DNA of 36,354 bases from Deltaproteobacteria bacterium. Its GTDB lineage: Bacteria; Myxococcota_A; UBA9160; SMWR01. A program made the translations under genes and the position numbers. The notes under the pieces were generated by a model. The model saw only the letters and a program-made list of their open reading frames with translations, searched no databases and had not been told where the DNA came from. Below are positions 20,140 through 29,628 of this stretch, piece after piece (the first letter of the stretch is position 1; every line of letters begins with the position of its first letter). The stretch spans positions 1 to 36,354 of the forward strand of contig SMWR01000054.1 in NCBI GenBank assembly GCA_004356735.1, in the 5' to 3' direction.

Positions 20140-21099
20140 ATGAACATCGCCAACAACATTGTCGAACTGATCGGTCGCACCCCGCTGGTGCGCCTCAATC
20201 GAGTCGTGGCTGGAGTGAAGCCCCAGATCCTCGCGAAGCTCGAGAGCCAGAACCCGGCCGGGAGTGTCAAGGACCGCATTGGTCTCGCCATGATCGAGGC
20301 GGGCGAGCGCGACGGGCTGCTCAAGCCGGGCGAAACCGTCATCGTCGAGCCTACCAGCGGCAACACGGGTATCGCCCTGGCCTTCGTGGCGGCCGTCAAG
20401 GGCTACCAGTGTATCCTGACGATGCCGGAGTCTTTTAGCCCCGAGCGTCGCGCCGTGCTGCGGGCCTTCGGGGCGAAGCTGGTCCTGACCGATCCGTCCA
20501 AGGGCATGCCGGGTGCCATCGACAAGGCGAACGAGATCACGGCGGCGCTTCCGAACTCGTTCATGCCGCAACAGTTTCGCAATCCGGCGAACCCCGAGGT
20601 CCACCGCAAGACCACGGCGGAAGAAATCTGGAACGACACCGACGGCGAGGTTGATGCGCTGATTTCGGGTGTGGGCACGGGTGGAACACTGACCGGAATC
20701 GCCCAGGCCCTGAAGGAGCGCAAGCCCTCGTTCCAGGCGATCGCCGTCGAGCCGGCCGAAAGCCCCGTTCTGTCGGGCGGGTCGCCATCCCCCCATGTGA
20801 TCCAGGGCATCGGCGCGGGATTCGTTCCCGAAATTCTCGATACGGAGTTGATCGATGGCATCATCACCGTTGAGAACGACGAGGCCCTCGAAATGGCACG
20901 CCGCATGGCGATCGAGGAGGGCATCCTCTGTGGCATCTCCTCCGGGGCCGCCGTCTCGGCCGCGATCAAGTACGCGACCGGAGAAGGTGCGAAGCTGGGC
21001 ACGATCGTTGTGATCATCCCGAGCTTTGGCGAGCGCTACATCCAGACCAAGCTCTTCGATCCCTATCGGTACGAGGGGAGTGACGACGTCGAGGTCTGA
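20140..21099 (+). CDS. cysK: Cysteine synthase A
   Basis: [63 protein letters not shown]. Confidence 0.95.
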   Translation: MNIANNIVELIGRTPLVRLNRVVAGVKPQILAKLESQNPAGSVKDRIGLAMIEAGERDGLLKPGETVIVEPTSGNTGIALAFVAAVKGYQCILTMPESFSPERRAVLRAFGAKLVLTDPSKGMPGAIDKANEITAALPNSFMPQQFRNPANPEVHRKTTAEEIWNDTDGEVDALISGVGTGGTLTGIAQALKERKPSFQAIAVEPAESPVLSGGSPSPHVIQGIGAGFVPEILDTELIDGIITVENDEALEMARRMAIEEGILCGISSGAAVSAAIKYATGEGAKLGTIVVIIPSFGERYIQTKLFDPYRYEGSDDVEV

Positions 21100-21535
21100 G
21101 GGCAGTCGGCCCATCATTCGTCCTTTCCACGGCATCTGGCCGAAGATCCATGCCAGTGCCTGGGTCGCTCCGGGAGCCGTGGTCGTGGGGGACGTGGAGA
21201 TCGGACCCGACTCGAGCGTCTGGTATGCCTCGGTGTTGCGCGGCGATGTCCACAGCATCCGGATCGGTGCGCGCAGCAACCTTCAGGACCACTGCGTTGT
21301 GCATGTGACCCGGGGAAGGTATCGCTGTGAGGTGGGCGACGAGGTGACGGTGGGCCATCGCGCGACCCTTCACGGCTGTCGGGTGGAAGACGCCGCCTTG
21401 ATCGGCATCGGCTCCATCGTCCTCGATGGCGCCCAGATCGGTGAAGGGGCCGTCGTGGCGGCTGGGGCGCTACGCGCACGCGCACCGGGCAGAGGACGGC
21501 GAGGCCTGAGGCGCTACGCGCGCGCACCGGGCTGA
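21080..21535 (+). CDS. Gamma-carbonic anhydrase family hexapeptide protein with replaced/truncated C-terminus
   Basis: [40 protein letters not shown]...[43 protein letters not shown] then abnormal [23 protein letters not shown] start inferred. Confidence 0.8.
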   Translation: MTTSRSEGSRPIIRPFHGIWPKIHASAWVAPGAVVVGDVEIGPDSSVWYASVLRGDVHSIRIGARSNLQDHCVVHVTRGRYRCEVGDEVTVGHRATLHGCRVEDAALIGIGSIVLDGAQIGEGAVVAAGALRARAPGRGRRGLRRYARAPG

Positions 21536-21552
21536 GGACGACGAGGCCTGAG
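21467..21552 (+). repeat. Imperfect direct repeat, 44 + 42 bp (gcgctacgcgc...ggcctgag), with partial third copy
   Basis: 21467-21510 and 21511-21552 differ by a 2-bp indel and a few substitutions; acgctacgct follows at 21553. Confidence 0.85.
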
Positions 21553-21597
21553 ACGCTACGCTCCACTCGCCTGGATTGTGGGCCTGAGGTGGCATCG

Positions 21598-22218
21598 ATG
21601 CCGCGTCGCGAAGAGAAAAAGGCGGAATCGCGTCGTCGGATCCTCGATTCGGCTCGGTCGGTCTTCTTCCGAGACGGTTTCATGGCCGCGAATCTGGACG
21701 AGGTGGCCGACAAGGCGGGTGTCGCCAAGGGGACGCTGTACCGGTATTTCGAGAGCAAGGCCGAGCTCTATGTGGCCGTGCTCGCCCACAATGGCGCCAT
21801 CTTCGAACAGAAGATGCGAGCGACGCTTTCGTCCAACCTTTCGGCCGTCGAGCAGGTTCGGACGACGGCCCGCTTCTACTTCGCCCACTACGTTGAGAAT
21901 CGGGACTACTTCCAGATCTTCTGGGCCATCGAGAACCAGTCGGTCATCGGCGAACTCCCGAGCACGGTGCTCGACCAGGTTGCGCGGCTCTGGGAACAGT
22001 GCATCCAGATCGTGGCCGAGTTGATCGAGAACGGAGTCAAGCAGGGCGAGTTTCGGGACTGCGACTCCTGGGAGGTTGCCCACCTGTTATGGACGATTGC
22101 GAACGGTCTCATCCAGACCGAGCACTCGGCGACCCGTCGTCGCCTGCGGCGAACCGGCCTCGATGAGGCGTTCGACGACGCCCTCGAGCTCGTCCTCCGC
22201 GGCCTTCGCGTCAGCTGA
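21598..22218 (+). CDS. TetR/AcrR-family transcriptional regulator
   Basis: RRRILDSARSVFFRDGFMAANLDEVADKAGVAKGTLYRYFESKAELYVAVL. Confidence 0.93.
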   Translation: MPRREEKKAESRRRILDSARSVFFRDGFMAANLDEVADKAGVAKGTLYRYFESKAELYVAVLAHNGAIFEQKMRATLSSNLSAVEQVRTTARFYFAHYVENRDYFQIFWAIENQSVIGELPSTVLDQVARLWEQCIQIVAELIENGVKQGEFRDCDSWEVAHLLWTIANGLIQTEHSATRRRLRRTGLDEAFDDALELVLRGLRVS

Positions 22219-22236
22219 CCCGACCCCGGACGGCCC

Positions 22237-23065
22237 ATGGCCAACGACGCAGAAGAGCGGGTAAAACGCTTCTATCGCGACGTCGGCTGGCAGACCCAGG
22301 ACGGCATCGCCGAAGACACCCGGCGATTCGAGGACCTTCGCGCCTGCGCCGGGGACTACGTCCGCCGCTGTCGACTCCGCGTGATGCGCCACACATTCCG
22401 GAGCGCGGCGCGGCCATCCTCGACATGGCCTCGGGCCCGATCGTCTTCGACGAATATCTCGAGTACTCCAAGAACTTCGAAAAACGCCACTGCGTCGACC
22501 TGTCTGAGGTGGCTCTGGAAGGTGCGCGGGCGCGCATCGGCGACCACGGCGTCTACCATTGCGGCAGCTTCTTCGATCTCGAATTCGATGACGACTTCTT
22601 CGACTGCGCCCTGAGCCTCCACACGATCTACCACATGGATGCCGGTCGGCAGGAGATCGCCGTGCGAAAACTTCTGCGCGTCACGAAGCCCGGCCATCCG
22701 GTCATCGTCGTGTACACCAGCCCGCGCACGTTGCTGGCCAAGCTGTGATGCCTTGGCGCTGGTTCAAGCAGACCGTGAAGCGCATCCTCGTTGGCCGGCT
22801 CGAGCCGAAGGAGCCCGAGCTCTACTTCTCACCGCACCCGATTGATTGGTGGCGACGCTTCGAAGACATCGCCGACGTCCAGATCTTCCCCTGGCGTTCC
22901 TTCGACACGCCTCATCAACAAGTCCTGTTCCCGAACAATGCCCTGGGCCGCTGGATGTTCGACCGCCTCTTTGCTCTCGAAGACCGCTTCCCGCGCTTTT
23001 TCGCGCGCAACTTCCAATGGCCGATGATCGTGCTGCGGCGCAGCGGGGGTGATTCAAGCGACTGA
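22237..23065 (+). pseudogene. SAM-dependent methyltransferase split over three frames by two apparent single-base deletions
   Basis: Frame 1 (22237..) MANDAEERVKRFY...RRCRLRVMRH; frame 3 IPERGAAILDMASGPIVFDEYLEYSKNFEKRHCVDLS...FFDCALSLHTIYHM...TSPRTLLAKL (to 22748); frame 2 MPWRWFKQTVKRIL... (to 23065); together one continuous methyltransferase-like protein. Confidence 0.75.
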
Positions 23066-23309
23066 GAGGCCCGGTCCGCGTCGCCCCGATCCGAGCTCGA
23101 ACCGCTGCGCGATCTCGTCGCGTGGATCGGCCGGGATTGGATGGCGGAGCGCCGAGCTTCCAAGTTGAATTCTGCCGCGACGGCCGCGACTTGCGAGTCT
23201 GGCTCGCGAGCGGGGCGATTTTCCCCGCGGGGTTCGAGCTTCCACCGGTTGACACCGGAACGGGTCTGCGAGACTTTGGCAGCAACGTCATGCACGGGGG
23301 GACGCGGTC

Positions 23310-23558
23310 ATGATGGAGAGCTTGAGCGAACTGAGAAACCGGATCCGTACGCTGGTTGCGGAGCAGTTGGGTCTCGATGTGGCAGAGGTCGATCCCGAAG
23401 CGAGCATTCTCGATGATCTCGGCGCTGATTCGCTCGACGTGGTCGAGCTGGTCATGCTCCTGGAGGATGAGTTCGACATCGAGGTGCCGGACAAGGCGGC
23501 CGAGGCGATGCGAACCATCGCCGACTTCGAACGCTACGTCGCAAAGCAGGTGGCCTGA
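23310..23558 (+). CDS. Acyl carrier protein
   Basis: ILDDLGADSLDVVELVMLLEDEFDIEVPDKAAEAMRTIADFERYV; DSLD phosphopantetheine site. Confidence 0.95.
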   Translation: MMESLSELRNRIRTLVAEQLGLDVAEVDPEASILDDLGADSLDVVELVMLLEDEFDIEVPDKAAEAMRTIADFERYVAKQVA

Positions 23559-23606
23559 GGGCACGCCGCCACAGCGGCGCGCCGCTGGCGGAGTTTCGGG
23601 AGCGGG

Positions 23607-23900
23607 TCAGGTCTGGGGGCGGAGGCCGGGGAGCCAACCCTTCACTGCACCCCCCAGGACCGTTGCGATCGCAGCGACGAGTGCGATCCCCAGGCGCGGT
23701 CGCATGTTGGCCTGGAGCATGTTCGTGACCGCCTCCTGCTGCTCGGGCCCGGGTGGGATCGTCTTCAGCGCCTGGATCATCTCGGGCATGACCAGCAGCA
23801 TCGCGTAAAGAAAGAACACGCCGAGCAGGTAGAATATCCCGAGCATGAAGCGCGGCCGGAAGGTTGGCCGTCGGCTTTGGGCCGGTTCGGACATCGCCAC
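23607..23900 (-). CDS. Hypothetical small two-TM protein
   Basis: 97-aa ORF with two hydrophobic segments (FMLGIFYLLGVFFLYAMLLVM; LGIALVAAIATVLGGAV); divergent from polA. Confidence 0.6.
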   Translation of the reverse strand: MAMSEPAQSRRPTFRPRFMLGIFYLLGVFFLYAMLLVMPEMIQALKTIPPGPEQQEAVTNMLQANMRPRLGIALVAAIATVLGGAVKGWLPGLRPQT

Positions 23901-23935
23901 GCTAGCGTATGAAGTCCCAGAGGCAGCGTCAAACC

Positions 23936-26617
23936 ATGTCGCGCGATCAGAAGGCCCCTTCCCGCATCGTCATCATCGACGGCACGAACGCGCTCTACCG
24001 CGCCTTCTTTGCCCTTCCCGGCTTACGGGCGCCCGACGGAAGCCCGACGAACGCGGCCTACGGCTTCGTCACCATGTTGGGCAAGGTGATCCGGGAAGAG
24101 CAGGCGGACGCCGTCATCGTTGTCTTCGACGCCCGCGGCAAGACATTTCGCCACGCCCTCTATGCGGACTACAAGGCCGGTCGCGAGGCGCAGCCAGAGG
24201 ATTTGTCGGCGCAGATTCCCCTGGTCCACGAGCTGGTCGAGGCGCATCGGATTCCCATCCTCGAGGTGCCCGACTTCGAGGCCGACGATGTGATCGCGAC
24301 ATTGGTGGCCCGTGCTCCGAAGGCCGCCCGAGTCTTCATCGTTTCCACGGACAAGGACCTGATGCAGCTGGTCAATGAGAACGTGATGCTCCTCGACGGC
24401 TTGCAGGGCCGGCGCTACGACTCGGCGGCGGTGGAGGAGCGCTTCGGAGTTCCGCCCGACAAAGTTCTTGACGTGCGCGCCCTGGTCGGCGACCCCAGTG
24501 ACAACATCCCAGGTGTCCGGGGAATCGGCGCCAAGGGTGCGGCCCAACTGATCACCGAATGGGGCGATCTCGAGAACCTGCTCCAGCACGTGGACGAAGT
24601 GAAGGCGAAGCGTGCGCGAAACGCCCTGGGCGAACACGCCGAGGACGCCCGCCTGTCGAAGCAGCTCTCGACACTGCGCACCGATGTGCCGCTGCCCCTC
24701 GAGCTTTCCGACGCCGTCCTGACCGGGCCCGACGTGGATCGGCTGCGCGCGCTCTACGAGCGGTTGGGATTCACCCGCCTGCTCGAAACCCTCGATGGCG
24801 CTTCGACCACGACCGGCGAGGGCGCCGCGCCCCGCGTCGACGTGACCATCGTAAAGAGCCAGGCCGGTCTCGACGCCGTTCTCGAAGAACTCGCCAAGCT
24901 GCCGAACGCCACCCTGCTGCCGGTGCTGGACGAGGCGGGGCCCCTGGCTGGCTCCGCCGTCGGGCTGGCGATCGCTCTCGAGGGCGGACGGGCCGCGTAC
25001 CTCTCCCTGGACGAGGATGCGCTACCGCTCGTCGAGGTGGCTTCCAGGCTCGAGCCGTTGCTGGGCGCACTGGGTTCGGTGGCCTGGGCGGGCTGGCAAT
25101 CGAAGCTGACCCAGATCCTGTTCAGCGAGTGCGGAGTGTCTCTCAAGGTTCCCCACTTCGACGCCGAGATCGCGGCTGGGCTGCTCGACTCTTCCGCTGG
25201 GCACACGTTGCCCGCCGTGGCGGCTGAAGCTCTCGGCGCGAAGCTCCGCTCCTGGCAGGAGCTGGCCGGGCGGGGCGCCAAGGCAACGCCGGTGCGCGAG
25301 CTGACGCTGTCCGACGTGGCCCTGTGGGCGGGTGAATCGGTCTGTGCAGTCGCGGCTCTGCTGCCGGGACTGACCCGTCGACTGGACGCCGACGGCCTCA
25401 CCGACCTCTTCGAAGCCGTGGAGCTGCCGCTCACGGGCGTGCTGGCCCGCATGGAGCGCACCGGCGTGCGGGTCGACGAGGACAAGCTCGAGGAGCTGTC
25501 CCGCGAGTACGCGGACCAGCTCGATGGCATCGAGAAGGAGATTCACCGCATGGCGGGTGAAGAGTTCCTGATCTCGTCACCCAAGCAGCTCCAGAAGATC
25601 CTGTTCGAGAAGCTCAAGCTACCGGCCATCCGGAAGACCAAGACCGGCTACTCGACCGACGAGGACGTGCTCGAGCAGCTCTCGGCCGAGCACGAATTGC
25701 CCGAGCGGGTGCTGGCCTTCCGCCGGCTGTCGAAGCTCAAGAACACCTACGTGGACGCTCTGCCGCCGTTGGTGAACGAGCGCACCGGGCGCATCCATCC
25801 CACCTTTCATCAGCTCGGCGCGGCGACGGGCAGGCTCTCGGCGACCCAGCCCAACGTCCAGAACATCCCGATCCGCACGCCGGAAGGCGTGCGCATCCGC
25901 GAGGCCTTCATTCCCGCCGAGGGTTACCTGCTGCTCTCGGCCGACTACTCCCAGGTGGAGCTGCGCATCCTGGCCCACTATTCCGAAGACCAGAGCCTGA
26001 TCACAGCCTTTCAGTCGGGCGAGGACATCCACCGCCGCACCGCGGCCGAGGTGGCCGGGATCAGGCCGGACGAGGTCGACGACGACCAGCGGGCGCGGGC
26101 CAAGGCCGTCAATTTCGGAATCATCTACGGGTCGTCGGCCTTTGGTCTCGCGAGACAGCTCGGCATCAGGTCGGCCGAGGCCCAGCAGACGATCGACGCT
26201 TATTTCGAGCGGTACTCGGGCGTGCGCCGCTTCCTGGACGAGACCCTCGCCAAGGCACGCGAGCGGGGCTACGTGACCACCTACCTGGGCCGCAGGCGCT
26301 ACCTGCCGGATCTGGGCTCACGCAACCGGACCCTGCGCCAGGCGGCCGAACGCATGGCCGTCAACTCGGTCATCCAGGGCACGGCGGCCGACCTGATCAA
26401 GCAGGCCATGGTGGCCGTGGACGCCGACCTGACTGCCAGCGGTTCGCGGGCGCGCATGATCCTCCAGGTCCACGACGAGCTGGTCTTCGAGGTGCCGGAG
26501 GCCGAGGCCGAGGCCCTGGCAGCTCGTGTCGTGGCGCAGATGGAGCAGGTGCTGCCGCTCCGGGTTCCGTTGCGGGTGCACGCGGCAATCGGCCGGAACT
26601 GGCGGGAAGCCCATTGA
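23936..26617 (+). CDS. polA: DNA polymerase I
   Basis: 5' nuclease domain (IIDGTNALYRAFF, VSTDKDLMQLV) and polymerase domain (SADYSQVELRILAHYS, RAKAVNFGIIYGSSAFGLARQL, LQVHDELVFEVP). Confidence 0.97.
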   Translation: MSRDQKAPSRIVIIDGTNALYRAFFALPGLRAPDGSPTNAAYGFVTMLGKVIREEQADAVIVVFDARGKTFRHALYADYKAGREAQPEDLSAQIPLVHELVEAHRIPILEVPDFEADDVIATLVARAPKAARVFIVSTDKDLMQLVNENVMLLDGLQGRRYDSAAVEERFGVPPDKVLDVRALVGDPSDNIPGVRGIGAKGAAQLITEWGDLENLLQHVDEVKAKRARNALGEHAEDARLSKQLSTLRTDVPLPLELSDAVLTGPDVDRLRALYERLGFTRLLETLDGASTTTGEGAAPRVDVTIVKSQAGLDAVLEELAKLPNATLLPVLDEAGPLAGSAVGLAIALEGGRAAYLSLDEDALPLVEVASRLEPLLGALGSVAWAGWQSKLTQILFSECGVSLKVPHFDAEIAAGLLDSSAGHTLPAVAAEALGAKLRSWQELAGRGAKATPVRELTLSDVALWAGESVCAVAALLPGLTRRLDADGLTDLFEAVELPLTGVLARMERTGVRVDEDKLEELSREYADQLDGIEKEIHRMAGEEFLISSPKQLQKILFEKLKLPAIRKTKTGYSTDEDVLEQLSAEHELPERVLAFRRLSKLKNTYVDALPPLVNERTGRIHPTFHQLGAATGRLSATQPNVQNIPIRTPEGVRIREAFIPAEGYLLLSADYSQVELRILAHYSEDQSLITAFQSGEDIHRRTAAEVAGIRPDEVDDDQRARAKAVNFGIIYGSSAFGLARQLGIRSAEAQQTIDAYFERYSGVRRFLDETLAKARERGYVTTYLGRRRYLPDLGSRNRTLRQAAERMAVNSVIQGTAADLIKQAMVAVDADLTASGSRARMILQVHDELVFEVPEAEAEALAARVVAQMEQVLPLRVPLRVHAAIGRNWREAH

Positions 26618-26639
26618 GGCCGCCCGTAAGCGCCTGAAA

Positions 26640-26860
26640 TACGGGCTTCCCTGTGGGGTGGGGGGACTTTGGCTCGGGACAGAGCCGGGCGAAGAGGTCT
26701 GCGAAGTTCTCCCTTCGGCTTCGGTCCCACGTCTCGGCCGGCGCAGCCTCCAGCACGTCCATGTCGTCGTAATGCCGCTCGGCTACGGCGGAGGACTCGT
26801 GGCCGATCGCCAGCTCCACCTGCTTGGCTGGGACGCCCCACTGCTTGACGGTAAGCCGTC
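26640..26860 (-). pseudogene. Tyrosine recombinase/integrase C-terminal remnant
   Basis: Reverse strand reads LTVKQWGVPAKQVELAIGHESSAVAERHYDDMDVLEAAPAETWDRSRRENFADLF, with GHxS...HYxD typical of a recombinase C-terminal region; stop upstream in frame at the IS-like boundary. Confidence 0.6.
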
Positions 26861-26920
26861 AGCCGAGTTTGGACATTTTGGGTCTCTGATCTACGGGAGG
26901 GTTCCGGGCTCCGAGGGGAG

Positions 26921-27250
26921 ATGGAATCCATCGCCAAGAAGGCATCGGCAGAGAAGGCGGTGCGAGACATTCGGCGCAGAACTGGACGACGCTTCTCGGC
27001 TGAAGAGAAGATCCGGATCGTGATTGAGGGTCTGCGGGGAGAGGAGAGCATCACCTCGCTGTGCCACCACGAAGGCATCGTGGCCAACCGCTGCTACCGC
27101 GGGAGCAAGGAGTTTCTGGAGGCGGGCAAGAAGCGCCTGCTGGGAGACACGCCGCGAGCAGCGAGTTCCAGCGAGGTCCCCGAGCTTCGCCAGGAAAACG
27201 CCCGACTCAAAGAGCTGGTGGCGGAGACGGTGCTTGAGAACCGTCTGGCA
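26921..27250 (+). pseudogene. IS3-family transposase OrfA, truncated
   Basis: MESIAKKASAEKAVRDIRRRTGRRFSAEEKIRIVIEGLRGEESITSLCHHEGIVANRCYRGSKEFLEAGKKRLLGD...LRQENARLKELVAETVLENRLA; then diverges, no OrfB follows. Confidence 0.85.
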
Positions 27251-27470
27251 CTATCAGATCTGGGCCCCCGCCGGCTGTCTGCCGCGGGGCATGGTTCCCG
27301 TGGGCCACCCCGCGGTTCGCGGCCGCTGCCCGAAGCGCCCGCTTCCCAGCTACCGCAGCCCCGAGAACGCCTGATCGATTCGGCACGAGCCTCCCGCTGA
27401 TTCCGCGTGGTGGCTGACGAGCCGGAGCCGGTGTTTGATCCGACGAAGGCCGGACCGACGGGTGCTGCGG

Positions 27471-29033
27471 CTACGGAGCCCCCCGCGGGCTCCGGGTCCG
27501 TTGAGCGGGCAACAGCTTCCCAGTTCCGGCCTCCGCGATGAAGACAGGTCCCGAGATCACGCGCTGACTGGCCGGGTTGATGAATTTGACCGACTGCAAA
27601 ACCTCCTCGGGGCAGCTGAGCGCACACACGTAAAGGGGCCGGACGTTCCAGCCTGCTCTCCAGGTGGAATCGCGATAGAACAGTTGGTTGACGATGTGGA
27701 TCTCGCCGTGTCGATGCACCTGATCGACCGTCGATGCGACGAAGCGGCTGGTGGCGTGAGCGAACTCGCGAGAGCTCTGCCGAAACGATTGCTGCGTCAC
27801 CTGGATCTGGTAGACGTTGGCGACCAGAACCAGTGCGAGCCAGCCGAAAGCCGCGAAGCGCGGAACCGCTGATCGCGCGTCCTTTCGGAAGACCCTCAGG
27901 TGTGTGAAGACGAGACCAAACGCGATGGCCGCTGCGCCCCAGGGGAAGTAGCGGTAGCGGTCTACCCGCCCGAACCACTCCACGCCACGGTAGAGCCGGA
28001 GCGGGATCGGGATGGAGTAGCCGATCACGAGCGTCAGCATCAGCACCGCGAGGAGGGGGACGAACTTCGTCCCCGTGATGCGGCGGTAGTCGAAGAGCAA
28101 GGCCACGGCGCTCAGTGTGAGCGCCACCAACCAGGGCCCAGCGCGGATTGATCCCACGAGCGCGTCGGTGCCTGCCGCCGGAAGCGCGAAGCCGACATAC
28201 AGCCCATGGGTGAGGAGCCGAAGGGACTGCACCAGGGCAGCGTACCCTCCTTGTTCGAGGCTCAGTGCGTCGAGTGTGCTCGGCGTGACGTGGAGTGACC
28301 GCAACGCGAGGAACGAGCCGGTCACCGCTAGATACCCCGCGATCGAGAGCGCGCGCTGCGTTCGTGTGGATTGCCAAGCTTCAGCGCTCGGGCGGGCGGC
28401 GATGACCGCGGCATACAGGAGCGGCAGCTCGGCACCCATCGTGAAACTCGTCAGCATCAGTCCATGGGCGACCAGCGATAGCGCGAGATCGCGGGTTCGC
28501 GCCGTCGCGCAATACGAGAGGAAGCGCTCGAAGCTGACGAAGAAGAACAGGGTGCCGAGAAGCTGTCCCTGGGTCGTGATCCAAAGAATGGTGTTCGCGT
28601 GCCCCATGGTCAAACCGAACATCGCCGCGGCCACGACCGCGGCAGGCCCGCTCCGCGTCAGTCGCAACGCCAGGCGATGGAGCGCCAGCAGGTTCAGGAT
28701 GTGAAGGGCGAGGCTGACGAGGTGGTATCCCCAGGGTGCGTCACCGAAGAGGGCGAACTGAACCGCCCACGCAGCTCGCAGCAGCGGCTGCCAGTGGACG
28801 CCGGAGACGGGTTGAACCAACTTATCGTACGAGAGGCCTTGGTGGCGAGCCTCGGCGAGATTCCGGAAATCATCAGCCGCGAAGCCGTCGGCGAGCATTC
28901 CGATGTAGACGATGGCAACCGTCGCCGCGAGCAGACAGACGATTCCCACCGATCCGATCGGCAACCCCGCCCAGGAACCGCTCGGAGGGCGTCTGCCCTC
29001 GTCCGGATTCGATAAATGTGTCAACGCAATCAT
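27471..29033 (-). CDS. Polytopic membrane protein, TMTC/PMT-like glycosyltransferase-type (putative)
   Basis: MIALTHLSNPDEG...ADGFAADDFRNLAEARHQGLSYDKLVQPVSGVHWQPLLRAAWAVQFALFGDAPWGYHLVSLALHILNLL; many TM segments; start ATG 29033 inferred. Confidence 0.7.
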   Translation of the reverse strand: MIALTHLSNPDEGRRPPSGSWAGLPIGSVGIVCLLAATVAIVYIGMLADGFAADDFRNLAEARHQGLSYDKLVQPVSGVHWQPLLRAAWAVQFALFGDAPWGYHLVSLALHILNLLALHRLALRLTRSGPAAVVAAAMFGLTMGHANTILWITTQGQLLGTLFFFVSFERFLSYCATARTRDLALSLVAHGLMLTSFTMGAELPLLYAAVIAARPSAEAWQSTRTQRALSIAGYLAVTGSFLALRSLHVTPSTLDALSLEQGGYAALVQSLRLLTHGLYVGFALPAAGTDALVGSIRAGPWLVALTLSAVALLFDYRRITGTKFVPLLAVLMLTLVIGYSIPIPLRLYRGVEWFGRVDRYRYFPWGAAAIAFGLVFTHLRVFRKDARSAVPRFAAFGWLALVLVANVYQIQVTQQSFRQSSREFAHATSRFVASTVDQVHRHGEIHIVNQLFYRDSTWRAGWNVRPLYVCALSCPEEVLQSVKFINPASQRVISGPVFIAEAGTGKLLPAQRTRSPRGAP

Positions 29034-29628
29034 GGTCGGCGACGCGAGCCGGGTAACTGTTCGTTTCCTTCTCGTTGGTTCGAATCGAAGGGGCCTCGGG
29101 GATAGATTGCTGTGCTGTGCGCTTTCGTGCCAATCGTGCAGGTCGTCAGACTTTCTCGGACAGTTGAACCGTTCTTTTTCAAGAGGGTTCCAACTCCCGT
29201 CTGCGGCTAGCTCGCGTTTCGCAGATACTCTTTCTTGCTTCGTTTCAATGTCAAGCGCCTGATTCTTTCTCTGCGGTTGAGGATTGCACATTGGCGACCG
29301 TGGTACATGTCGTCCGGCGTCACGTTGCAGCTGGATTCGTGGACCCGCTCAGGGTTGCAGTCCTCCACGAAGCGAGTGATGCCGGCTGGTCCGATCTGGC
29401 GCGATCAGCGGCACATCCGGGACGGGTGCGACCGCAGAAGGTCGGAACGCAGTGCCCGGTGGCGCCGGCGGCCCTGGGAACCGCCATGGGGGCGGCGCCG
29501 ACGAAGAGGAGTACGAGGGCCGATGCGAGCGCGAGTCGAAGCCGGTTGAGCTCCGCTGGCTTCCCGGGACCCTCGCGTGGATCATTGCTCCAATCTGTCC
29601 AGACTCGGCTGACGGCTCGCAAACGCCA

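Noticed and set aside
18735-20399. 554-aa reverse ORF opposite rnhB/truD/cysK
   Set aside because: Shadow ORF spanning three convincing + strand genes.
27474-27494. 8-bp perfect hairpin cggagccc-cccgc-gggctccg at the end of the membrane protein gene
   Set aside because: Lies within the coding end before the stop on the minus strand and lacks a T tract; common by chance in GC-rich DNA.
27094-28377. 427-aa reverse ORF overlapping the IS3 OrfA remnant and the membrane protein gene
   Set aside because: Alternative frame of the 27471-29033 gene; Arg/Pro-rich with no domain.
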